Below are positions 12,501 to 24,500 of a stretch of DNA of 64,000 nt, piece by piece; within the stretch, counting starts at the first letter, position 1, and each line of letters begins with the position of its first letter. This DNA comes from Sabellastarte sp. h YS-2021 (Eukaryota > Annelida > Polychaeta > Sabellida > Sabellidae). The notes beneath the pieces are model-generated. The model searched no databases, had not been told where the DNA came from, and worked only from the letters and a program-made list of their open reading frames with translations. The position numbers and the translations under genes are program-made. The DNA is taken from assembly GCA_964017235.1 (NCBI GenBank), contig OZ024929.1:16489464-16553463 (forward strand), written 5' to 3'.

Positions 12501-15500
12501 TCACAGTCATATTTTCACACAAGGTGGGGGTCAACTCCTGGGTCACTCATCATTATATAAAGATGAACTTTGCCAAAACTGAGAATTTTGGGGGAAATTT
12601 TTAACTGCTCCATTACACAAAAACTATTGATCATTCTGGGGTTTTATTTTCACACAAGTTCCGATTATCCTTGGCTTGGTCCTGCTCAAAGATGATCCAA
12701 GGATTTGCATTGGCACTGCAGAAAGTTTTTAGAGATTTTTTTTTTGTTGACACCTTGTTCTGGATTCCTGGATAAGGATTAATCTACTGTTTTGCATTAA
12801 TATGTACAACATCTACTCACCTTTTGAAAACTGTTTGGGTCATGATATTTCTGCACATATAGCCATGTAACTGGGTGTGTGAGTAAATTCATGGTCATCG
12901 TTGCACATTTCTGCTTTGTTGGGAGTGGTGGGTGGGAGGTTTTATTCTTGCCTGTGATTGGAGCCAGTAAAACATTGGCTGGATGTAACAAGTATTGCAT
13001 TGCGGGAACATCAGAAAGGCTGAGAATTGAAAGCCAAACTGAGTAGCTCACCAAAACACTGAAATATACAGAAAAGATGCAGAGACTAATTGCATATCTG
13101 CTTAACTGAAACCCTCAAATAAGCACAGGTTGTTGATAACATTAGATAAACAGAGGCTACAAATACCAAACAAATGGGTTCACATTCCATAGTCTTTAGT
13201 TGTTTTTTTTTGGATTACCAACTTAGTTTTTCAACAGTGTCATTTTGGACTAGTTATATATAGGTGTATTGAAGATAGAAAAGAGGGGGCCACGGTGCAG
13301 AGTGGTAACACTCTGGCCTCCCACCTCTGAGGCCAGGGTTCAATTCCCGGCACGGCCTCAAGTGGGTGGGCTGGTAGTTGCTTGCTGTTGGTCGGCAGTT
13401 TACAGTACAGAACCGTATGTACTGGTTGCCTCTGCCCTTCCAACTACCCATCGTGATATGCCCTGTACAGTGTTGAAAGTGACGTAAAACCCCAAATAAA
13501 TAAATGAAGATAGAAAAGGTGTTGAAATATTCATAACATTGAAACCATAATTTCAGTATGTAGCTGGGGGAAAAACTATTTTTTTACATTAATTTACATC
13601 AACACCAATGAATGATCCTGACATACTGGAAACATTCTTGTCAGAGAGTCATAATGCAGACTCATGGGCAATGATAAATTAAAAAGGGGCTAGCATTTTG
13701 TTCATCTTGGATGTACATTTCTGGTACATATCTGATATGTTTCAGGGGTTTTACAATTCTACAGATGAATTAATCTGGTTGGTAACTATCTAAAAACTGG
13801 CACCAGCCAACAGTGTACTAGCTGTCATTCTAAATGAGACCAGGCTACAATGGGAACACTGAAAAGTACATAATGGAAGTGGTAAGGGGGATAATATTTT
13901 ACTGCAGAAATTTGACTAGGGTCAGGGGCCGTATCCTACAACAACACTGAGATAAGGTGACCTTAGATCTTAGTTAGGGGAGGTTTTCGCTTGGCTTTGT
14001 ATTCACAAAAAAAGCTAATTAGGAATGTTCAGAGTCATAATTTCTAACTTTAAATCTAAGCAATACTTCAAATCTAAGTTAGAAATGTTCTAAGCCTCAG
14101 GAGTATAAAAACAGGAGTACAGTGGGTGGTTGTAACAGGAACATCAAAAAGGCCGATAATCAAATGCCAAACAGCGTAACTCGCCAAAATACTAAAATAT
14201 ACAGAATGAGAAAGAGTAATCCCAGCCTGTCTTGAGCCATAGCTTCATTTGCGTGTTGTAGTTGTACAACATTGTAGTTGTATTAATAAATGAGAAATTC
14301 TGTCCATCTGCCCAAACACAGCCACTAAATTCAATTATCTGCACTGAGTTTTAAACTTGAAAATAATCATCAGTGTCTTCAATGGACATATTATAATCTG
14401 TTGGAAAGGTTTGATTCTGTACTTTTCAAATCTATACAAAATTAATCAAAATCTAAAGATGGAAGTGGAGAAATGACCATACATACACATAACTTCAGCT
14501 GCACAGACATACTCCAAATACAATTTTAAATATATATTTCAAAACGACTTTATAATCTTCCCCATTAACCTCCCACAGTGATCCAAATGACTCTCAAAAT
14601 TTAGTGAGATCTCATTTGGATCAACACCCATCTTCTGCATTTTTTTCAGGAAGATCCCAAAAAGTAGTATTTCTGTAATGAAAACCGTCATAAAAATAAT
14701 ACCTAACTGGCGGAGTTAATAATAATAATAATAACTGTGGGACCAGATTCACTCTTTGTATTTAACTTTTGGCTTAATTTTGACCCTAACCTATAGGGGA
14801 TGTAAGTCCAATACAAAATCAATTAGAGAGTGCAAACCTTGGCCAAATAAGGCCAAAGTTTTTTTCTATCCAGATGATCCAGATCAGTCTCGATATTTAA
14901 TGGAATCTAAGTTGGACCAAGAGCCATCTGATTATTGCTCAAGTTCCAACTAGCAGTAATGGCTGCTAACAAACAAACAGACAAAGAAATGGTGATAAAT
15001 TTACAGCCTAATAAGTTAAATATTTATGAACTACTTATTATTGGCTTATTATTCACAAAAGGGCTTCTTAAACATACCTAATTATGCAATCTTATACAAC
15101 CGTAGCTGTCCAACAATATTCAGAAAATCAAAAATGTTTTGTTTAGGCAGTATAGATTTCTTAAATATAACCTGGCAAGACTCTGGTATTTTAGGGAGTC
15201 CCATCTTAGGAAATAACCTAGTACAGAATTGAATATTTGGGTGTGCGTACCTCTTCTTCACAAAATAAAGTTTAGTTACACTCCCTGTAAACAAATGTGA
15301 ACCTTAGTTGGTTGCTTTGACTGTATTTGTAGGACTGTAAAAATTGGTTATGCGGAACATAGCCAAGACATAAGTCTCAGCTAAGTGTGAGCTTAAATTC
15401 TTTAATAGATCCCAATTTAAGCAACACTTAGCTGAAGCGAAGTTCTAGAAATATTTTAGAATTTAAGTAAAACACTTATGATTTGTAGCGAATCTGGCCT

Positions 15501-18500
15501 CAGACCTTGTTGAACAAATTATTTAATTTCAATTATGGCATAGCTAACAAATATTTTAGACAAGAGCACCCAGAGAGCATATACATGTGCCTAGGTGCAT
15601 CACCTCAAATATTGCTTATGAGTGCAATCATAAAAAAATCTTTTAAAAAATTCCCTTGATCCAGATGGTGATATGGATCACCACCAAAAATGAAAACATC
15701 TATTCCATGTGCCATTGTCAAGATTTCCTGAAAATTTCATCAAAATCCACTTATAACTTTTTGAGTTAAGTTGCAAAGAAACATACAAACAAATGATGCC
15801 AAAAACATAGCTTCCTGGGTGGAAGTGACAAAAACATTTGTATATTTTTATCTCAGACATCAAGTTTGTCATGTTTCATATGACTGTTTAATTAAGTCAT
15901 CTCCAAGCTGTTAGTTTTAGGGAATTACTGAGCAACTTATCTGCCACTGTGGACAAGCGGGTAACACACTCGACTAAGAACACAGGGGACATGGGTTCAG
16001 TCCCAGGTAGAGACAGATACATAGTGGCACGGATGATCACTTAAAATGGCGGTCCTCTATCATTGGGTCCTATAACCACTGGCAGGTTAAAAAATCTCAA
16101 GGATGTTGATAAATGGTCATCCTTGAGCCTCTGTCTTTCAGTTAGGGGAATGTCAGTAATTTGAGAATTGGACTGTACTTGTACAGTCAGATGGGTCATA
16201 TAGTGCTTTGAGTCCTGTAGTACATGGAGATATTACGAATCAAGGTACATACCGTTCACTGCTTTACCCATTTATATACATAAAAACACAAAACGGTAAA
16301 GGACCCACTTCCGTTTTACTGTTTTACTGTTTTATGATTTTGAAATACTGTATTCTTACCCTTTACCTTGTGACTAAGTATAATTAGGGAAACTGTATAA
16401 GGGTATGGATTTGAAACAGAAAACGGCCCTTTTCTGTTTGACTGTTTATGGTATATTTTGGCCTTCAAAGTATTATTAAGTGAAGGCCATGTGTTAGATA
16501 CTTAATTCTATTTTCTGGCAAGTCAATGAGAAATGTGTAATGTACCCTTTAACAGTTTATGTGCTGTAATAAATCATCATTGAATATCAGGCCTTTTACT
16601 GTTTTATATAATACCTATTAACTCTTTCACTATTTTTGCTGGATTTTGTCTTTTTTTTTTGGGGGGGGGGGGGGGGGGGGCAGCCACGTGCTGGTGAGAA
16701 GTGACAGGGGCGGGGGGGGGGGGGGCAGCCACATGCTGGTGATAACTGACTCTTGTGGTAATACCTCAAAGGCCTATGACGTCACTCATGCTAGTGATGT
16801 CACAACACAGTGGTTTATATGTTCTATCAAGATCTTAAAATAATTAATTTCAGCAATTATATATGAATTAGCGGTGTACCATTAATATACATTATTTTAT
16901 ACAAAAGATGGCTGTTCCTCAATTCTGTATAGTAACTATGACATACAAACTTATGATAAAGTACTCATAAACGGGAAGCTGGACAAATAAGGACTCAGCA
17001 AACTTGCCCCAAGTTAAATCAAACAATAATATGTAATGCAATAAGAATAATTTTATAATGCTTAATCTCCATCAAATGAGATACAATAGGGCCAACATTT
17101 ATTTATGAATGGTGCAAATAGTATCAAGTATGCTTCCTTAATTCTAACTTAATTTCTATTAATTAGCAAAGTGTGATTAATGCGTATCAAAGATATTTAT
17201 ATGCTATAATCAAGTTCTTAAATCTGTGTCCTTTAGACATTTGTTTAGACTTTTTGTCTATGTTAGTTTATCCAGCCTTTAAGTAAGGTGGGGGTTCACA
17301 TCAGAGTAAGGTGGGGGTTCACATCAGACATACCATAACTAAGGGGGTCGGGGGCATGCCCCAAGGGGGAAAAGTTAATTTTTTTACACTTCAAAGATGA
17401 CAGACACACATCAAGAGCAGCTAGATCAATTGAGGGTCCTTTTGTTTTTTTAGTGAGTTCAATTTGTTTTTTATATGTCATCATATCGCAACACAGAAGA
17501 CAGCAGAACTCAGCACCTGCCCAGCCAGCATCACCACCCCCACAAGCCAGAAGAAGGAAGTCACAGAGGCCATGGGTTATGCCCTGGGTTTTACAGAGAG
17601 AGGAGAGTTGATGCTACAGAACACTTTTGGATGAGCTAATCACTACTGACATACCATGCTACAGAAACTTTACCAGGATGGAACCAGCATTTTTTTATTT
17701 GATTGAGGAAAGAATTGCCCCCACCTCGGGAAGTCTACTACCAACTTCAGGAAGTCAGTGGAAGTCAGGTTGAAACTGGCAATTACATTCAGACACTTAT
17801 CCCCAGGGAAAAGCTAGACTTCACTGCAAAACCACTGGAGGGTTGGAAGAATGACCATCTGCAAGTTTGTCTCCCAGGTCTGCAAAGCCATTTTGAAAGA
17901 ATTTCAACATGGGTATCTGATGTGCCCCTGTGATCCTGAAGACTGGAAGAAAATTGAAGAAAGATTTAGAAACAGATGGAATGTCCCCCATGCAGTCGGT
18001 GCACTAGATCAAAAACACATTGCTATCAAGAAGCCCAAGAAGTCAGGCAGTGAATATTTCAACTACAAGGGCTACTTCTCCCTGGTACTTTTGGCTTTAG
18101 TCGATGCAGATTACAGATTAATGTGGGTCAATGTGAGGGCCAGTGGCTCATCATCAGATGCTCAGATTTTCAACCGCAACAAACTGAAGAAAAGAATTGT
18201 CAATGAAAGATTGGGACTGCCACCACCTGAACCACTTGCAGCTGGGGGCCAAATCTACACTACTTTTTGCTGGGGGACGATGCCTTTGCCTTGATGCCTT
18301 GGCTTGTCAAACCATACAGCAGACGTCCACTGACCAGAGAAAAAAGAATTGCCACCTACAGAATTTCCAGGGGCAGGGGGGTGGTCAAGAAATCATTTGG
18401 TATACTTGTCAAGAGATTCAGGGAGCTGTTGACCACAATGGAACAGAGTCCAAATGTAGAAAGAGACATTGTGTTAACATGTGTGGCACTACATAACATG

Positions 18501-21500
18501 CTGAGAAGCCATCAGCAGGGAGCAGACAGACCACCCACTCCAGCTGACGACATACTACCACCACAGGCAGACCAGGGGGAACAGGGACGTAACCGCAACT
18601 TCAGAAACTCATCGAGGGAGGCCAAACATCAATGAGACCTATTGAAAGACTATTTTAATCACATGGGGGCCCTGGCTGGGCAGGAGGACAGAGTTACAGA
18701 AGACCGAGGGCAAAGATACTGTCATAAATCAGTCCTTTTAAGGACTACCCAAAAATTCCAAGAACTTTTATTTGAGCTAAGTGTTTGCTATAAAAACACC
18801 CACCCACACCAAAAGAAAAAACCCACACCACAAACACATCCCAAAAACATTTCAAAAACTGAACTATAAACCCACACAGATTTGAACACAGGTCTTCCAT
18901 TTACAAAGTCTACATCCCACATCAACTTGTCTTGGGTTTATTAATGCAGTGCTTCCACTGGAACCGACAGGCCGGTAACCATGCATTTTTCGAGAGTCGG
19001 GACCAATGTTTACATGGTCGATAAGGGTCGGTTGCAATTTCACGGCCTGTTGCGGAGAGTCGGTGAAATATCAAACATATTTGATATCTCCCCGACCCTT
19101 CCCGACTCATGTTCCCAACCTAGGCTCTGCCCCTTTTGTGACTGGCTTGTCTTAGTTACTTCACATCTTGTCTGTATCACTTCCAGGCCTGTCTGTTACC
19201 CTTTCAGGCCTGTCCTTATCACTTCCAGGCTTGTCCTATCATGAAGCCGGCCTGTCTTTTGCAACTTAAGAACTTTTCATTTGCAGTCCATTCCCAGCAT
19301 GATGTGCGGTAAAAATATGATAAAAAATTATGTCAAGAATGACAAAAAAACATAGCAAGTGATGATAGTTTTGAAGATAACAGATAGTGAAGGTCCACGT
19401 GTATGCTTCAAGTAACTGAGAAACCTTAAAAAGGGATTTATTTTGTTACATAATAAACAAATTCTTGGCATATTTCACCAGGGCATTTTTTGGCAAACTA
19501 TTTGGATCCAATCGGAATATTGAAGGGGTCCTTCCCAGAGCCTCAAAATTGTAGCATAAAAAGCTACAACAAGCAGAAGGTTTTCATTGTCATGTGAGAG
19601 ATTGTTAGAAGCACATCTCTCTCTGCTTGTTTGCACAGTTTAAAATTTCGTATTTTAAATGGACTTTTTCATTCATAATCTGAAGCAGATATACATTGAT
19701 TTTATTTCTTATGTAATATTAAAATAAAAACAACCAGAAATGTATAATTAAAATAACAAAAAAATAAATTTGAACATTTAGGTCACGTGATGGGATCCAA
19801 ATATTTACTAGTGACCTAGTTTAAGAATTGTTTATTGGTCGACACTTGATCCTCTTTTTTCCCCCAAATTTATTTTTTTGGTTATTTTAATTATACATTA
19901 AGTTTTTTTGCTTTAACATTATATAAGAAATAAAATCAATGTATGTCTGCTTCAGATTATGAACAAAAAATCCATTTAAAATACGAAATTTTAATTTCAA
20001 ATGTTATATCCTGTGCAAACAAGCAGAGAGAGATGTGCTTCTAACAATCTCTCACGTGACAATGAAAACCTTCTGCTGGTTGCTGCCTTTTATACTCCAA
20101 TTTCGAGCTTCTGGGAAGGACCCCTTCAAAATTCCGTCCCTCTGAGCAATTTTCCTACACATTTATAGCATATAATTTCGAGCTTCTGAGAAAGCACATT
20201 TTTGTGGACGTGAAGGTAAACACACTGTTGTTCTGGTCACGTGATGGTATCCAAATATTTACTAGTGACCTAGTTTTATATTTGTTGATTGGTCGACAAT
20301 TGATCCTCTTTTTCCCCCAAAATTGCTTATGGGTTTTCATAGTGAAAAATAACATCTTGTGATTGGATCCAAATAGTTTGACAACTTTTTAAAAAATGCC
20401 CTGGTGAAATATGCCCAGAATTTGTTTATTATGTAACAAAATAAACCCTTTTTAAGGTTTCTCAGTTACTTGAAGCATACACATGCACCTTCACTATCTG
20501 TTATCTTCAAAACTATCATCACTTGCTATGTTTCTTTGTCATTCTTGACATAATTTGTACCTCACATCATGTTGGGAATGGACTGCAAATGAATAGTTCT
20601 TAAGTTGCAAAAGACAGGCTGATAGGACAAGCCTGGAAGTGATAAGGACAGGCCTGAAAGGGTAACAGACAGGCCTGGAAGTGATACAGATAGACAAGAA
20701 CAAGAGTTGGGAAGGGTCAGGGAAATATCAAACTAGTTTGATATTTTACTGACTCTCCCCGACAGGCCGGGAACTTACAACCGACCCTAAACGGCCATGT
20801 AAACATTGGTCCCGACCCTCCAAAAATGCTTAGTTACCGGTCTGTCGGTTCCAGTGGAAACACTGCATTAAAGTTGCTATAATAGACTTATTGTATGGAG
20901 TTTAAGGTTACCATAAAGTGGAAGTACGCTCCATCCTTTGCGCCATCCTCATACCAAATATTAGTGAAATTCATCAAGCAGTTTTGGAGTATTTTAATTT
21001 ATTTTGACAATATAAACTCTGTTAACCCATTCACATGTTTAAATTTTGTGCTGTGACGTCACAATCCAGCCTACTATGGTTGCCAGGGACATGGCCTTCA
21101 CTTAATAATACTTTGAAGGCCAAAATATACCATAAACAGTCAAACAGAAAAGGGCCGTTTTCTGTTTCAAATCCATACCCTTATACAGTTTCCCTAATTA
21201 TACTTAGTCACAAGGTAAAGGGTAAGAATACAGTATTTCAAAATCATAAAACAGTAAAACAGTAAAATGGAAGTGGGTCCTTTACCGTTTTGTGTTTTTA
21301 TGTATATAAATGGGTAAAGCAGTGAACGCGTATGTACCTTGATTATTACGCTGAGTATAAATACACAATATAAATACAACTTCATATCTTGAGTTAAATA
21401 GCATTTTATGTAATATTATTATGCTTACTCTGTAAAATTGTGCTGTACAAAAAGACATTGTGTTTCACACACTTTTCTATTACAAGCGATAAAAATCTAT

Positions 21501-24500
21501 AAAAATATTTTACCTTTTTGGAGTTTGTTTAATGACAGCTGCGATTTTCTCAAAATAGTCCAATGCCAACACACAGACCATTTCATCCTCGGGATGGTCC
21601 TGTCCAAGTAATTTCTCCAAATATTTTCCCAAGTTTAACTAAAATAATTACATCATGTGACAGTCATGTTTACATGTTTTTATCTATTATTGAGAAGCTG
21701 TCCAAAAAGGAAACTTACCAATTTATCTTTGAGAACAGATAGAAAATGAATAAAATTTAATACTATCTGGTTAAGCACTTATTTATATATATTTATATAC
21801 TGGAAAGACAACAAAGGTTACAAGCAGTGCCTTGTGGACACAAAGCCTTACTACTCACCAGTAGTGCTCAAAAACCCAAATAAATCTGAATTTTTTATCC
21901 TGATCTAGATCTGGATTGAAAACCAAAAATTTTCTTGGTACCCCAGAAAATGGGGGAAATTATCCAAAAAAATTGACTTAGTCTCTCAAAAATAGAGATG
22001 CTTATATTCTTCTGTATAAAATAGCATTTTCTGTAAACACTAAAAAAAAACAAATAACTGCATGCTTTTCAACGAGTAAAATATTGATGCTATTTTACAG
22101 CTATAATTTGCAATGATTATTTTAAGAATTCTAAAAATTTTCAGGAATGTGAAGTTTTATTATAATTATTATTATTTCTTTTTTTGGCAATGAAACCTGC
22201 AATTATATTTATATTGAGATTACATACACACCTGGCTGTGAAGGTGACCAAAAAGTACCATCACAGAAAATCTAATAAATAGCTTCAATTGGTACATCAT
22301 GGTTTTTACTTATATATTTATTTATACATGTACATCATGGTTTTCACTTATAGGCAGTACAAGAACAGAACAAAGTACAAATTTATTTTTGCTATTAAAT
22401 TTTGCTATATAATTTTGCTATATAATTTTGCTATATATTTCTTGTCTGAATATATTTCTTGTCTGAATTTCAAGTCTTGCCACAAACTTTTGTTCTTCAT
22501 GTGTCCTAAGTCTTTTAATTTTGTCTTGTAATTCTAAATTGTCTAAGGTCTTAGACAGTCATGAATTTATGAATTGATATAAAAATTAAATATTCATTAT
22601 TCTCTAAAATTATTTGTTATTCTTCGAATATTTCCTATAAAACTTTTATTTTCACAGAAAAAACCAGTCCAGTAAGAAAAGCATCACAAACCACACAGTC
22701 GTTTGTAATAATATTACGAACTTAAAATTGATATGTAATGCTAAAGACTTTTGGTGCAGTAACTTTTGATCTGGTTTGTCTTGCCCAGTTTTTTTGTCCA
22801 TTTTTTATCTTACTCTGAGCACTCTACATAACATGCTTATATCCTTACCACATTGAAGTTCTGATCAACTTTTGCTTGGAAGTTTTTCAGAAGAATCGGC
22901 CTCTTTTCTTCAACTTTTCCTGATTGCTTTGTCTGGCCTAACAGCTTAAAACAAACATTTTGTATACATTTTCTGTATGTTTTTATACATATAAATATAC
23001 ATATAAACTTGTTTTTTTATAAAATTTAGTGCTTTTTCCATAGTGTTTATGAATATATTTAATTAATTGGCAATTGATAAATTGCTGTGTATTTAAATCC
23101 TATACATTATTTTGCTAAGTATATTTATGCATTGGCTATTGAACTATTTTTGCATGTGTCTGAAATAAAGATTTATTATTATTGTTACACATTAACAAGC
23201 ATAATCCAGCATGTAATTAATACAATAAAACATTTTAATCATTTGAATGTTGTTATTTATTTGTTGCTATCAGATGGTTCTCCATGTCTGTGTCCCCGAC
23301 CTAGCACTGCCTAGATCATTGCTTTCAATGTGGTCATATCTTATACTCATTTAATTCCCACTAGATGACCAAATCCTAGTAGCTCAGAACAGAGACTTGG
23401 CAAGTGTAAACTGAAGAAACGAGGTATCCTGTATATGCATCCCCTTCTCCCATTCAGAGTGTCCATATTGATACAGTTTGCGAGAGGAGGTATCATATAA
23501 TGACTATTTCAATCATTTTTAAAAGTTGCTCCAAACATAAATGGCTTTCTGAGTTGTGTCATATGGCCCTGCAAATGCTAAGTCCACTGAATCACACCAA
23601 ATATGTCCAACTCGAATATAACCAGGCCGAACCACAACCAAAGCCAAAACTGAAGGTAGATGAGCAGAATGGTGTGACAGAGGTATATGCAACTAGTTTT
23701 CCACATTCCCTCAAACACTCATTGTGATATGTCCTACACAGGATGTTGAAAGTGACAATAAACCTAAAACAACTGTGGCCTAGTTGGTAACACTCGCCTA
23801 GGAACAGAGAGGACATGGGTTCAAACCCAGGCACAGACACATACATAGTGGCTCAGATGACCACTTAAAATGACATTCCTCTGTCATTGGGTCCTATTAC
23901 CCATGGCAGGCTAAAGAACCTCAAGAATGTAAATAAATATAGTCATCCTTGAGCATCTGTCTTTCAGTTAGGGAAATGTCAGTTGGTTGAGAGTTTGCTG
24001 TATTTGTGCAGACATATGAGTCAAATTGCGCTTTGTCTCCTGTGGTACATGGAGATATTGTGCCCAGTATAAATACAAAAAAAATAATACAAAAACAATC
24101 CCAAACCAATGGCCAACCTTAACTGTGAAGAGAGCAATATAATACTTTATTTAAAATTTAGATGTACCTGTGCAAGATTTTTCTCTAGAATCCACATCTT
24201 TGGGATGTTTTCTTTGATGATTTCAAATGCTGAACTATTGCTGCTAGAGGTGTTCAGTATATTGATAACTGCTGTAACATATCGTCTGTACAGTTCTAGG
24301 TTTTTGTCACTTTTGTAAGCTCCAGTTTTTTGCAGGGTCAGAGTGGAAGTCGGAATGTCAAACTGAAAGACAAATATTTAAAAAGATTTCAATAACAGAA
24401 AATTTATCTGCACCATGCTCCTTCTGTTTTTTGGACCTATATCTATTTGTTATGTGAGTTTTTGACATTTGAAAATGTTTTGTTACCATAATTTTCAATT

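Larger units (their letters stand above)
16238..21344. mobile_element. 5.1-kb inverted-repeat element inserted in a SINE
   Basis: The left end AATCAAGGTACATAC and about 250 bp beyond it are repeated in reverse at 21090-21344. ATTACG (6 bp, possibly TATTACG) is duplicated at 16232-16237 and 21345-21350. Removing the element restores a SINE-B that matches 24050-24085, which proves insertion. The interior holds G-runs, a broken PIF/Harbinger transposase (17500-18900) and a TTAA-flanked foldback (18945-20867). Harbinger elements usually duplicate 3 bp, so the 6-7 bp duplication suggests another superfamily or a composite. No intact transposase remains. Confidence 0.8.

Noticed and set aside
13240..13487. 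Three overlapping ORFs on both strands
   Set aside because: They lie within SINE-A, bounded by its target duplication.
17851..18635. Host HARBI1 gene
   Set aside because: It is frameshifted, has lost the catalytic Glu and lies within a transposon inserted in a SINE.
23760..24090. Functional tRNA gene
   Set aside because: A- and B-box-like sequences are present but no cloverleaf can be closed; the unit is a SINE with sister copies.
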